From NCBI RefSeq assembly GCF_014200455.1, contig NZ_JACHBW010000007.1:186001-250000 (forward strand): a stretch of DNA of 64,000 nt, read 5' to 3'. Below the pieces are notes generated by a model that was not told the origin of the DNA, searched no databases, and saw nothing but the letters and a program-made list of their open reading frames with translations. Positions 17,458-25,614 of this stretch are shown one piece after another. Every line of letters starts with the position of its first letter. The stretch's first letter is position 1. Source of the stretch: Paraburkholderia bannensis. GTDB taxonomy: Bacteria > Pseudomonadota > Gammaproteobacteria > Burkholderiales > Burkholderiaceae. Both the position numbers and the translations under genes were made by a program.

Positions 17458-18000
17458 CGGGGAGTGGTGGGCCTCGGGAGATTCGGGTCGTGCGGCGGCG
17501 GATTGCCGTGCGCCCGCTGCCTGCCGATGTTACATGAGAATGGCGGCTGCAGCGCCAGGCGCCCGGGCGTGGCGCGCACGCCGCGCATGGCCGCTAAATC
17601 CTTTGCGCTCGCGCCCCGCCCAGGCTAAATTGTGGGTCGCCGCCGTGCTCACGCGCCGCGGCAACCAGAGTCGAACGAATCGACCGTTACCGTTCCAGAA
17701 GCACCACAGCATCTTCATGGCAATCGGCGCAGGCAGTGCAGTCATGCCGCCTCGTCCCGCCGGATCCTTGCCTCTCGCACCAGCGTGTCCCGACCATGGC
17801 GGCGTCGCGTGTCTTGACGCGCGTATGCGCGCGCATACGCGTGCGTGTCTGCCCGTGGGTGTCGTACCGAAGCCGTCAGACCGGGCCGGACGTAACACTT
17901 TGTCCTGCCACGGCTAGAGGCGGTCCATTTTCGCCACGTGGTTTGAGCCATGAGCGAAGCAACGTGTGAAGCAACAACGCGATAGTAACAAGGAGAAAAT
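17458..18000. other. Divergent intergenic region, TAXI protein / BON protein
   Basis: 543 bp without a supported gene. Short frames are Arg/Ala-rich and look like non-coding GC-rich DNA. The notable structure is a 22-bp perfect palindrome at 17820-17841. The BON gene start has a strong AAGGAG at 17990-17995. Confidence 0.5.
17820..17841. promoter_or_regulatory. 22-bp perfect palindrome upstream of the BON gene
   Basis: The left arm CGCGTATGCGC is followed immediately by its exact reverse complement GCGCATACGCG, about 160 bp before the BON gene start. It has alternating purine-pyrimidine character and could extrude as a cruciform or bind a dimeric regulator. Confidence 0.45.
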
Positions 18001-18351
18001 ATGAAATCGGTCGCTATTCTGAAGACTCTGGCCGCTGTGGCCTGCGTGACGGTCGCATGCAGCGTGTATGCACAGGACAACTCGGCGAGCGGCGCGGCCG
18101 CAACGATGTCGGCGGCTCCGGCCCCGTCGGCCAAGAAGGTTGACCGCAAGCTCGGCTACAGCGTGCGCAAGGCGCTTTCGAAGGCACAGGGCCTCGACGT
18201 GTCGAACATCACCGTGCGCTCGAAAGCGGGCGCCGTCAGCCTGACGGGCTCGGTCCCGACGCAGGGTCAGATCGACCAGGCAGGCCAGATCGCAGAAGGC
18301 GTGGCAGGCGTGAAGTCGGTTTCGAACAAGCTGACGGTGGAGCAGCAGTAA
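18001..18351 (+). CDS. Periplasmic BON-domain protein (OsmY-like)
   Basis: 116 aa. A signal peptide covers residues 1-24 (ILKTLAAVACVTVACSVYA, cleavage at YAQ-DN). A low-complexity Ala/Ser linker follows, then a single BON domain (about 50-114) with the typical KAGAVSLTGSVPTQGQIDQA and GVKSVSNKLTV strands. BON proteins such as OsmY bind phospholipid surfaces and are envelope-stress inducible. The start has an AAGGAG site 7 bp upstream. A strong hairpin terminator follows at 18430. Confidence 0.9.
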   Translation: MKSVAILKTLAAVACVTVACSVYAQDNSASGAAATMSAAPAPSAKKVDRKLGYSVRKALSKAQGLDVSNITVRSKAGAVSLTGSVPTQGQIDQAGQIAEGVAGVKSVSNKLTVEQQ

Positions 18352-18366
18352 TTCGTTGCGCAGCCG

Positions 18367-18399
18367 GGTTTGAAGCCGGCTCTAACCCGGCTTCAAACC
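18367..18399. repeat. 13-bp inverted repeat after the BON gene
   Basis: GGTTTGAAGCCGG and its exact complement flank a 7-nt spacer. It lacks a T-run. It may protect the 3' end of the message or act with the real terminator 30 bp further on. Confidence 0.6.
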
Positions 18400-18429
18400 T
18401 GGCCTCAACTCGCGGATCACCGCATGAAT

Positions 18430-18461
18430 GGGCCCCGGCAAGCGCCGGGGCCCGTTTTTTT
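18430..18461 (+). terminator. Intrinsic terminator of the BON gene
   Basis: A perfect 10-bp GC stem (GGGCCCCGGC / GCCGGGGCCC) with an AAGC loop is followed by G and seven T residues. This is a textbook rho-independent terminator. Confidence 0.95.
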
Positions 18462-18596
18462 CGGACTATCTGCACGCGGAATGGCGGATGCACGCGATTA
18501 AATGTGGACTGACACACAGCTTTCGCGTGTTTGGGGGTATACCTTGGAATCATGCAGACCCCAAGAGTCTCTTGTGGCACCTTGCCGGACACCGTC

Positions 18597-18857
18597 ATGA
18601 CTATTCATACCTACACCGACTTGCCGCTCGTCGATCGCGCGGCGTTCGAGCTGGCTTGCGCGCGGCACGGCTTTGCTCCGATCCACTTCGACGTGAGCGG
18701 CGAGGCCGATCCCGACGATCCCGAGCATGGCGAGTTGCTGATCGTGCGGCGTGGCGCGTGGGCGCAGGCCTATCGCATCGACGCGCGCGGGCAGTGGCTG
18801 CGCCAGTTCGAAACCGATCTGAACGGACGTTTTTTCAGCCGCGCGCCTTACGCCTGA
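18597..18857 (+). CDS. Conserved-looking small cytosolic protein, unknown function
   Basis: 86 aa (MTIHTYTDLPLVDR...). It has no signal peptide or membrane segment and is acidic in the middle (EADPDDPEHGE). The amphipathic RRGAWAQAYRIDARGQWLRQFETDLNG looks like a compact alpha/beta fold. I do not recognise the family. The start is uncertain: an in-frame ATG at 18552 would add 15 residues and has no better ribosome-binding site. Codon use matches the neighbours, so I take it as a real gene. Confidence 0.6.
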   Translation: MTIHTYTDLPLVDRAAFELACARHGFAPIHFDVSGEADPDDPEHGELLIVRRGAWAQAYRIDARGQWLRQFETDLNGRFFSRAPYA

Positions 18858-19015
18858 GCCGGGCGACCGGTCGGGTGGAGGCATAACGGGCAAAGACGGC
18901 AAGAGACGCGCGGCGCAACGGCCGCGCGGGCGGCGGGGAATGCCTGAGGAATATCTGAGCTAATACCCGCGGGTGTCGCCTGAGCGCGAACCGACCCGCT
19001 CAGGCGCGGATCACA

Positions 19016-19804
19016 TCAGGCCAGCACCAGCCGCACGCCCACCAGCGTAAGCGTGGCGGCGAGCAGCATGCGCAGCAGTTTTTCAGGCGCGCGCGAAGAC
19101 AACATGCTGCCGACGACGATGCCCGGCAGCGATCCGCACAGCAGCGACAGCAGCATCGACCAGTCGATCGAGCCCAGCAGCCAGTGCCCCGCGCCCGCGA
19201 GCAGCGTGAGCGGCACCGCATGGGCCACATCCGAGCCGACGATACGCACCGTCGGCAGCGCCGGATAGAGCAGCAGCAGCACCGTCACGCCGATCGCGCC
19301 CGCGCCCACCGAGGTCAGCGACACCAGCGCGCCCAGAATCGCCCCCGTCAGTATCGTGAAAAGCAGCGTGCGCGCCTCGCTCGGCCCATGCCGATGGCGC
19401 GCCGAGAAGGCCGCCAGTTGCGGCCGGAACAGCAGCGCGATGGCGGTGATCAGCAATGCCGCGCCCAGCACGGCCTGGATCAGATGCCCGGCCTTGGGCG
19501 TGTCCATGCCGTAGCGGTGCAGCAGGATCAGCGTGATCGTGGCCGCGGGCACGCTGCCGGCCGCCAGGCGCAACGTCACGCGCCAGTCCACCGAACCCTT
19601 GAGCCCGTGCACCAGCGTGCCCGCCGATTTGGTCGCGGCGGCGTAGAGCAGGTCGGTGCCCACGGCCGTGGCGGGGTGGACGTTGAAGAGCAGCATGAGG
19701 ATCGGCGTCATCAGCGAGCCGCCACCCACGCCAGTCAGGCCGACCAGGAACCCGACCGCGAGGCCGGACAGCGAATACAGCGGTTCGATATGAGGTAGGG
19801 ACAT
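19016..19804 (-). CDS. TauE/SafE-family permease
   Basis: 262 aa with 7-8 hydrophobic segments and the two half-repeats typical of TauE/SafE (sulfite exporter / DUF81). The first contains GFLVGLTGVGGGSLMTPILM (about 17-36) and the second GALVSLTSVGAGAIGVTVLL (about 158-177). The family exports sulfur anions and small organosulfonates, but many members are uncharacterised. It stands divergent to rarD. A second, different member (21532-22380) lies in the sulfide operon, so this one need not be part of that system. Confidence 0.88.
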   Translation of the reverse strand: MSLPHIEPLYSLSGLAVGFLVGLTGVGGGSLMTPILMLLFNVHPATAVGTDLLYAAATKSAGTLVHGLKGSVDWRVTLRLAAGSVPAATITLILLHRYGMDTPKAGHLIQAVLGAALLITAIALLFRPQLAAFSARHRHGPSEARTLLFTILTGAILGALVSLTSVGAGAIGVTVLLLLYPALPTVRIVGSDVAHAVPLTLLAGAGHWLLGSIDWSMLLSLLCGSLPGIVVGSMLSSRAPEKLLRMLLAATLTLVGVRLVLA

Positions 19805-20128
19805 CGCGGCGGCGCGGACACGCGCGCAGTGCGCGCCTCTCGCGTGAAAAGAATGCGGGTCTAGCTACATGCCTCGCGGATGACGCGGTGTCGCTGCGCG
19901 GGCCTGTATCGAGGCGATCAGGCGGTGCGTCAAGCTGGACAGCGGCAAAGTCTGGCGGCGAAAATCCGCTATTGTCGCAAAAGCGGCGATGCGGCGCAGG
20001 GCATCGATGCAATCTTCCTGAAATTTCATGCCGCGCCGATTGCACGCTTACGCTCGCCCCTGCCGATTCCGACGTCGCATCAGGCGTCGAGTCCGCCTCA
20101 ATCTGCGCGTCATTCAACTAGAACACCT
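19805..20128. other. Divergent intergenic region, TauE-like / rarD
   Basis: 324 bp. Open frames run through it, but none resembles a protein family. It should contain the promoters for both divergent transporter genes. I see no convincing operator or hairpin. Confidence 0.5.
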
Positions 20129-21031
20129 ATGAATTCCGGCATCGCCTACGCCCTGTCCGCCTTTGTGATGTGGGGGCTCTTTCCGATCTACTTCAAGACG
20201 CTGCATCAGATTCCGGCGCTCGAAATGCTGGCGCACCGCATGGCGTGGTCGCTCGTGTTCATCCTTGGCGTGCTGATCGTGCGGCATCACTGGGGCTGGC
20301 TGCGCCCCGCCTTGCGCGATCGCCGGTTGCTCGCGCGCTTCGCGGCCAGCGCCGTGCTGCTATCGGCCAACTGGGGCATCTATATCTGGGCCGTGAACGC
20401 CGGGCATATCGTCGAGGCGAGTCTCGGCTACTTCATCAATCCGCTCATCAACGTGGTGTTCGGCTACGCGTTCCTGCGTGAGCGGCTGCGACCCCTGCAA
20501 TGGTGCGCGGTGGCGATCGCGGCGCTGGGCGTGGCCTGGCTCACCTGGCAGAACGGCACGCCGCCGTGGATCAGCCTCGCGCTGGCGGCCACGTTCGGCG
20601 GTTATGGGCTGCTGCGCAAGACCGCGAAGCTGGGCGCGCTCGAAGGGCTGACGCTCGAAACCTTGCTGCTGTTTCCCGTGGCGATCGTTTATCTGACGAT
20701 CATTGGCCTCGCGGGGGCGAGTCACTTCGGGCATGCGTCGCTGGGCGTGCAACTGCTGCTGGCCGCGGCCGGGCCGATCACCGCCGTGCCGCTTCTGCTG
20801 TTCGCGGCGGCGGCGCGACGCATTCCGCTATCGATGCTCGGGCTGATCCAGTACGTCACCCCCACGCTGCAACTGCTGACCGGCGTGCTGATCTATGGCG
20901 AGCCGTTTGGACCGGTGAGCGCAATCGGCTATGGCGCGATCTGGGTCGCGCTTGCGCTGTATTCGCTCGAAGGGCTGCGCGGCACGCTGGCGGCGGCGCG
21001 GGCCGCGCGCACGGCGCGCATGGTCAACTGA
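20129..21031 (+). CDS. rarD: RarD-type EamA-family transporter
   Basis: 300 aa, ten hydrophobic segments in two EamA halves, the normal RarD length. Diagnostic stretches are the start MNSGIAYALSAFVMWGLFPI, HRMAWSLVF, NWGIYIWAVNAGHIVEASLG and LGLIQYVTPTLQLLTGVLIYGEPF. RarD is an inner-membrane drug/metabolite transporter superfamily protein; its substrate is not established. I choose the ATG at 20129. The upstream open frame to 19880 is non-conserved and unlike a membrane protein start. Confidence 0.92.
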   Translation: MNSGIAYALSAFVMWGLFPIYFKTLHQIPALEMLAHRMAWSLVFILGVLIVRHHWGWLRPALRDRRLLARFAASAVLLSANWGIYIWAVNAGHIVEASLGYFINPLINVVFGYAFLRERLRPLQWCAVAIAALGVAWLTWQNGTPPWISLALAATFGGYGLLRKTAKLGALEGLTLETLLLFPVAIVYLTIIGLAGASHFGHASLGVQLLLAAAGPITAVPLLLFAAAARRIPLSMLGLIQYVTPTLQLLTGVLIYGEPFGPVSAIGYGAIWVALALYSLEGLRGTLAAARAARTARMVN

Positions 21032-21143
21032 AGCGACAAAGGCATTGCGGGCTGGCCGACGCGCCGGGCCTATGCGACGATGTGGCGCTAACCCGTCAAG
21101 GCAGTCAGGGCCGGCAGAGCATAAGGAACGGAGCAACCCGCGC

Positions 21144-21524
21144 ATGAGCAATGAAGCCGTTTACCGTTTCGAGGAGGCGTTCGCGCCGCGAATCGCGGCA
21201 AAGCTCGCGAAGCATTTTGGGCCGACGGTGCAGGTCGATGTGGTGCCTAACGAAGGACATGGCCGTCCCACCCGCGTGCGCCTGCGCGGCGAGCCCGCGC
21301 AGGCGCGGCACCCGTACGCGTTTGCGCTGAACGTCTCGCTGACCTGGGACGTCGATGAGATCGAGCGCCTCATGGAGCCGGGCGGCGAGGCGCGCTTTGC
21401 CCACTACCTGGAAGCGACGATACGCAAGATGGCGTCGTGGGAAACGGCGCGTCCGGTAGACTTCGCCACGCGCACGCAGGGCGAGCCGGAGATTCTGATC
21501 GGCGGGCTGGATTTCGAGGGCTGA
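21144..21524 (+). CDS. Small cytosolic protein, possibly DUF5594-like
   Basis: 126 aa from MSNEAVYRFEEAFAPRIAAKLAKHF. It shows a helix, then alternating strands (VQVDVVPNEGHGRPTRVRLRG, YAFALNVSLTWDVDEIERLM) and ends in EILIGGLDFEG. I recall similar proteins of unknown function restricted to Burkholderia relatives (DUF5594), but this match is from memory. The gene starts 112 bp after rarD and ends 7 bp from the convergent tauE gene. No catalytic motif is visible. Confidence 0.65.
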   Translation: MSNEAVYRFEEAFAPRIAAKLAKHFGPTVQVDVVPNEGHGRPTRVRLRGEPAQARHPYAFALNVSLTWDVDEIERLMEPGGEARFAHYLEATIRKMASWETARPVDFATRTQGEPEILIGGLDFEG

Positions 21525-21531
21525 GCCAGCC

Positions 21532-22380
21532 TCACACGACGCCGGTGGACATCAGCGCATGAACGGCCTTCACCGCCATGCCCACGGCCACGCACCCCGC
21601 GAAGACCGCAAACGACTGCTGCAGCCGCGCGCCGCTCACATGGCGCGCGAAGCCGCGGCCCACCAGCATGCCGGCAAGCGCGCCTGCCGCGAACGGCAGC
21701 GCATTGAGCCAGAGCATATGGCCGCTGGCGGCCGCCGCCGCCACACCCGAAACCGATACGAGCGCGATCACCGCCAGCGAAGTGGCGACGATGCCCTGCA
21801 TCGGAATATCCGAGGCGCGTTTGAGCGCCGGCACGATCACGAAACCGCCGCCCACGCCGAGCAAACCCGAGAGAAACCCCGCCGTCGCCCCGGACAACGC
21901 GAGCGCCCGCGCGCAGGGTGCGGTCCAGTCGAGCTTGCCGCGTTCGAGGTTGAGGCGGCAGGGCAGATCGGATGGGCAGGGATCGGCGCCGCCTTGCAGA
22001 TCGTGCGCTGTGCCGGCGGCGGGCTGGCGAAACATGCGCCACGCCACGCGGGCGAGCACCAGCGCGAACAGCAGCATCAGCGGCGCGTCCGGCACGCGGT
22101 GCGCAACCCACAGCCCGGCGGGCGAGATCACCGCGCCGGCCGAGGCCATCAGCGCGGCGGCCTTGTAGCGCACCTTGCCCTCGCGCAGCGCCAGCAGCGC
22201 GCCGATGCCCGCCGCGAGCGCCACCGCGAACAGGCCGATGGGCGCGGCCTGCGCCACGCTCAGGCCCAGACCGAACACCAGCAGCGGCACCGCGACGATC
22301 GCGCCGCCCGCGCCCGTCAGCGCAAGAATGAGCCCGACGACCGAGCCGAGCACGGCGCTCACGAGCAGGGCGGTATCCAT
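21532..22380 (-). CDS. TauE/SafE permease of the sulfide operon
   Basis: 282 aa, about 8 membrane segments. The two signature loops are LALTGAGGAIVAVPLLVFG (about 18-36) and LSGLLGVGGGFVIVPAL (about 170-186). A central hydrophilic loop near 125-150 contains two cysteines (DPCPSDLPC). It is the last gene of the leftward bigR-sqr-tauE operon, 31 bp after sqr. BigR-controlled operons in other proteobacteria also carry a TauE-like permease. Export of sulfite or thiosulfate made during sulfide oxidation is the likely role. Confidence 0.88.
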   Translation of the reverse strand: MDTALLVSAVLGSVVGLILALTGAGGAIVAVPLLVFGLGLSVAQAAPIGLFAVALAAGIGALLALREGKVRYKAAALMASAGAVISPAGLWVAHRVPDAPLMLLFALVLARVAWRMFRQPAAGTAHDLQGGADPCPSDLPCRLNLERGKLDWTAPCARALALSGATAGFLSGLLGVGGGFVIVPALKRASDIPMQGIVATSLAVIALVSVSGVAAAAASGHMLWLNALPFAAGALAGMLVGRGFARHVSGARLQQSFAVFAGCVAVGMAVKAVHALMSTGVV

Positions 22381-22411
22381 ACGCGGGTCTCCCGATGATC
22401 GAGCGGCGGCA

Positions 22412-24016
22412 TCAGGCGTCGCTGGCGCTTGCGCCCGTGAACCACTCGCGGCCCTTGAGCATGCCGCTCCAGTAGAAGCGCGGCAGCACGCTCGCCTTGA
22501 GGAACCACATCAGGCGGCGCGGGCGCGTCGGGTCGAGCGGGAAGGTCGGCAGCAGCTTGCCGCCGTAGCCGAATTCGGCCAGCACCACCTTGCCCTTTTC
22601 GACCGTGAGCGGGCATGAGCCATAGCCGTCGTAGCGATAACGCATTTCCACATGCGCACGCGCGGCCAGCAGGTTTTCCGCGACGATCACGGCCTGCTTG
22701 CGCGCCGCCGCGCCGGTCTTGGCATTGGGCGCGGAGCACACGTCGCCGAGCGAGAAGACGTTGGGCCAGCGCGGATGCTGCAGCGTGGCGTGATCGACTT
22801 CACACCAGCCCGCCGCATCGGCGAGATCGCTTTCGCGGATGAAGTCGGGCGCGACCTGCGGCGGCACCACGTGGATCATGTCGAAGCGCTTGTCGATGCG
22901 CGTGACGTTGCCGTCGGCGTCCTTCACTTCGAAGGTGGCCTTGCGCGCCGGGCCGTCGATGGCCACCAGGTTCGAGCTGAATTCGAGTTGCGCGTTATAG
23001 CGCTTCACGTACTCCATGAGCGGCGGCACGAAAGTGGGCACGCCGAACAGCACCGCGCCCGCCAGATCGAATTCCACCTTCACCTTGGGCAGCACGCCGC
23101 GCTTCATCCAGTGATCGCAGGCCAGGTACATGGCCTTTTGCGGCGCGCCCGCGCATTTGATCGGCATGGCCGGTTGCGTGAAGAGCGCGGTGCCGCTTTG
23201 CATCTTCTGCACCAGTTCCCAGGTGTAGGGCGCGAGGTCGTAGCGATAGTTCGAGGTCACGCCGTTCTTGCCCAGCGTTTCCTGCAGCCCGGCGATGCGT
23301 TCCCACGCGAGCCGCAAACCCGGCGCGACGATCAGCTGCTTGTACGCGACGGTTTCGCCGTTGGTCAGGCGCACCAGATTCTGCGCGGGCTCGACGCGCG
23401 CGGCGTCCGCGCGAATCCACGTCGCGCCTTGCGGCATGACGCTGGCCATCGGACGGCGCGTCTTCTTGACGTCGAATGCGCCGCCGCCTACCAGCGTCCA
23501 GGCGGGCTGGTAGTCGTGGGTGTCGCTGGGTTCGACGATGGCGATACGCAGGTCGCGCCGGCGGCGCAGCAGGCTCGACGTCACGCTGATGCCCGCCAGA
23601 CCGCCGCCGATCACCACGACGTCCCAGGGTTGCGCTTCATCGGCCGTGCCAGGGCTCGACGCGGCGACGGGCGCGGCCACGGCGCTTGCCTGCGCGAACT
23701 GCCAAAGATTAGTCGCACGGTTGCCGGTGCGGCAGTAGGCGAGCACGGGCGAGGGCAGATCGGCGAGCCGTTGCGCGAAGCGGGCGACATCGTCCGCGCC
23801 GATCTTGCCGGGCGTGACGGGCAGATAGGCGAAGGTCAGACCGAGTTGCTCCGCGGCGGCGCGAATGTCGTCCGATGCGGGCTGCGACGGGCCGCCTTCG
23901 CCATCGGGCCGGTTGCAGATGATCGAACGAAAGCCCGCGTCCGCGATGGCGGCGAGATCGGCGGGCGTGATCTGGTCGGCGCTCGCGAAGCGCGCGTCGT
24001 GTTGCACGATTTGCAT
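22412..24016 (-). CDS. Rhodanese-like/PTP-like domain fused to sulfide:quinone oxidoreductase
   Basis: 534 aa, two modules. Residues 1-110 match the TIGR01244 (DUF442) sulfurtransferase/phosphatase-like domain with a CRTGNR active loop (C95). After a short Ala/Ser linker, a flavoprotein begins at VVVIGGGLAGISVTSSLL. It carries the two SQR cysteines, C288 (PIKCAGAPQK) and C427 (GDVCSAPNAKT), in the style of human SQR. It probably oxidises sulfide to a persulfide, passes electrons to quinone at the membrane, and hands sulfane sulfur to the N-terminal domain. The start at 24016 (MQIVQHDARF) fits; the frame extends to 24085. It follows bigR by 69 bp. Confidence 0.9.
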   Translation of the reverse strand: MQIVQHDARFASADQITPADLAAIADAGFRSIICNRPDGEGGPSQPASDDIRAAAEQLGLTFAYLPVTPGKIGADDVARFAQRLADLPSPVLAYCRTGNRATNLWQFAQASAVAAPVAASSPGTADEAQPWDVVVIGGGLAGISVTSSLLRRRRDLRIAIVEPSDTHDYQPAWTLVGGGAFDVKKTRRPMASVMPQGATWIRADAARVEPAQNLVRLTNGETVAYKQLIVAPGLRLAWERIAGLQETLGKNGVTSNYRYDLAPYTWELVQKMQSGTALFTQPAMPIKCAGAPQKAMYLACDHWMKRGVLPKVKVEFDLAGAVLFGVPTFVPPLMEYVKRYNAQLEFSSNLVAIDGPARKATFEVKDADGNVTRIDKRFDMIHVVPPQVAPDFIRESDLADAAGWCEVDHATLQHPRWPNVFSLGDVCSAPNAKTGAAARKQAVIVAENLLAARAHVEMRYRYDGYGSCPLTVEKGKVVLAEFGYGGKLLPTFPLDPTRPRRLMWFLKASVLPRFYWSGMLKGREWFTGASASDA

Positions 24017-24085
24017 GGGCTCGAAAACTCCTGGTATGGCTGAATGATCTGGCGGTGGTGTGCGAATTTTTGCGGCTTTTTGCAC

Positions 24086-24448
24086 TTACGCAGGGCGCGA
24101 CGGCTGCACTGCCGGGGCCGCCTGCACCTTGAGGCGGCCGCAGTAGAGGCTGGAGAGCGTCTGCATCACCTGGATGACTTCGGTGCTGGCGAGGCGGTAG
24201 TAGATGTACTTGCCTTCGCGACGCGTCTCGACGAGGCCTTCCTCGCGCAGCACGCCCAGGTGCTGCGACAGACTCGGCTGATGCACGCCGACGAGCGCTT
24301 CGAGCTCGCCGACATTGCGCTCGCCCTCGGTGAGCTGGCACAGCAGCAGCAGGCGGTCTTCGTGCGCGAGCGCCTTGAGCAGCGCGCAGCACTTTTCGGC
24401 GGATTCGCGCAGGGCGGCGAGTGCGTCGGGCGTGATAGGTGAGTTCAT
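24086..24448 (-). CDS. bigR: ArsR-family persulfide-sensing repressor, BigR/SqrR type
   Basis: 120 aa with an ArsR winged helix (recognition region HQPSLSQHLGVLREEGLVETRREGKYIYYRL). It has the cysteine pair of sulfide-sensing ArsR proteins, C37 (LLLLC) and C103 (LYCG). The 66-residue separation equals that of SqrR C41/C107. C20 and C21 near the start are extra. In BigR/SqrR, reactive sulfur links the two cysteines and releases DNA. It heads the leftward bigR-sqr-tauE operon and faces the dioxygenase gene across a shared promoter region. The start at 24448 is chosen because an upstream extension would run into the promoter. Confidence 0.92.
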   Translation of the reverse strand: MNSPITPDALAALRESAEKCCALLKALAHEDRLLLLCQLTEGERNVGELEALVGVHQPSLSQHLGVLREEGLVETRREGKYIYYRLASTEVIQVMQTLSSLYCGRLKVQAAPAVQPSRPA

Positions 24449-24510
24449 GGGCAGGTCACCGAAACGAGGCGGGAAACGATGTGCGACATCATGGAGCGGC
24501 TGACAGTTTG

Positions 24511-24539
24511 TTGACAAACATTATATCGATTCATAATAT
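24511..24539 (+). promoter_or_regulatory. Promoter of the persulfide dioxygenase gene
   Basis: TTGACA at 24511-24516, 17-bp spacer, TAATAT at 24534-24539. The -35 box is perfect and the -10 box has 4 of 6 matches. Expected transcription starts near 24546, leaving a 30-nt leader before the ATG at 24576. Confidence 0.75.
24520..24537. promoter_or_regulatory. Candidate BigR operator
   Basis: The inverted repeat ATTAT-N8-ATAAT covers the leftward -10 box and the rightward -10 region at once. A repressor dimer here would silence both directions. Assignment to BigR is inference from position; AT-rich palindromes are typical of ArsR-family sites. Confidence 0.6.
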
Positions 24540-24548
24540 GTGCTTCAA
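24520..24548 (-). promoter_or_regulatory. Promoter of bigR-sqr-tauE
   Basis: On the minus strand: TTGAAG (24548-24543), 17-bp spacer, perfect TATAAT (24525-24520). It overlaps the opposing promoter almost completely, so the two polymerases would compete for the same DNA. Confidence 0.75.
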
Positions 24549-24575
24549 CAGAATATAAGCCGTATGGAGTCATCG

Positions 24576-25481
24576 ATGTCCGAACACGTCAACAGTGCGT
24601 CAGCCTCTTCAGCGCAAACCGCGGCCGCGCGGGTCGAGCCGTTCTTCGACCCGGTCACGTCCACCGTGACCTATGTGGTGCACTCGGGGCGCGGATCGGC
24701 CTGCGCCATCGTCGATTCCGTGCTGGACTACGACCCGAAGTCGGGCCGCACGTCCACGGAATCGGCGCAGCGCGTGATCGCCTTCGTGCGCGAATACGGT
24801 CTCACGGTGCAATGGCTGCTGGAAACCCACGCTCACGCCGATCACCTTTCGGCCGCGCCCTTGCTCAAGCGCGAACTGGGCGGCGCGATCGCGATGGGCG
24901 AGCACATCCGCACGGTGCAGGGCGTGTTCGGCAAGGTCTTCAATCTGGATGGCGCGCTGGCGGGCGACGGCAGCGAGTTCGACCATCTCTTCACCGATGG
25001 CGAGACCTTCCAGATCGGCCCGCTCGCGGCGCGCGCGATGCACGTGCCCGGCCATACGCCCGCGGATCTCGCCTACCAGATCGGCGATGCGGTGTTCGTG
25101 GGCGACACGCTGTTCATGCCTGATGTCGGCTCCGCGCGCTGCGATTTCCCCGGCGGCGACGCACACATGCTCTATCGCTCGGTGCGCAAACTGCTCGATC
25201 TGCCCGGCGAAACGCGGCTTTTCATGTGCCACGACTATCCGCCGCAATCGCGCGGCCCGAGCTTCCAGAGCACGGTCAGCGCGCAGCGCGAGGGCAACAT
25301 CCATCTGAACGACAGCGTGAGCGAGGACGCCTTCGTGCAGATGCGCCGCGCGCGCGACCGCACGCTCGCCATGCCGAACCTGATCCTGCCCTCGATCCAG
25401 GTGAATATCCGCGCGGGCCGCCTGCCCGAGCCGGAAGACAATGGCGTGCGCTACCTGAAGATTCCGCTCGACGCGCTCTGA
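24576..25481 (+). CDS. MBL-fold persulfide dioxygenase-like hydrolase (Blh/ETHE1-like)
   Basis: 301 aa metallo-beta-lactamase-fold enzyme. The metal motif is ETHAHADHLSAAPLLK, followed by the distal His in HVPGHTPADLAYQIGD and the Asp in FVGDTLFMPDVGSARCDFPGG, all typical of Blh/ETHE1-type persulfide dioxygenases. These oxidise glutathione persulfide to sulfite with a mononuclear iron. The C-terminal tail (EDAFVQMRRARDRTLAMPNLILPSIQVNIRAGRLPEPE) is the usual Blh extension. The N-terminal 20 residues are Ser/Ala-rich. The ATG at 24576 has GGAG about 9 bp upstream; an ATG at 24564 is possible. It works with sqr, tauE and bigR in sulfide detoxification. Confidence 0.92.
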   Translation: MSEHVNSASASSAQTAAARVEPFFDPVTSTVTYVVHSGRGSACAIVDSVLDYDPKSGRTSTESAQRVIAFVREYGLTVQWLLETHAHADHLSAAPLLKRELGGAIAMGEHIRTVQGVFGKVFNLDGALAGDGSEFDHLFTDGETFQIGPLAARAMHVPGHTPADLAYQIGDAVFVGDTLFMPDVGSARCDFPGGDAHMLYRSVRKLLDLPGETRLFMCHDYPPQSRGPSFQSTVSAQREGNIHLNDSVSEDAFVQMRRARDRTLAMPNLILPSIQVNIRAGRLPEPEDNGVRYLKIPLDAL

Positions 25482-25501
25482 TCGCGCGTTTCGATTTGCC
25501 C

Positions 25502-25531
25502 AAAACGGCCTGCCTTCGCGCAGGCCGTTTT
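25502..25531. terminator. Terminator after the dioxygenase gene
   Basis: A perfect 12-bp stem (AAAACGGCCTGC / GCAGGCCGTTTT) around CTTCGC. The A and T ends give it weak bidirectional terminator character. Confidence 0.8.
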
Positions 25532-25614
25532 CGTTGCACCTGGCTTTGTCCGAAATTCGAAAGCATCTGTCCACTCGACTGCGTCCTGGCAATCTAGACT
25601 GGCTTCACGTCGTC

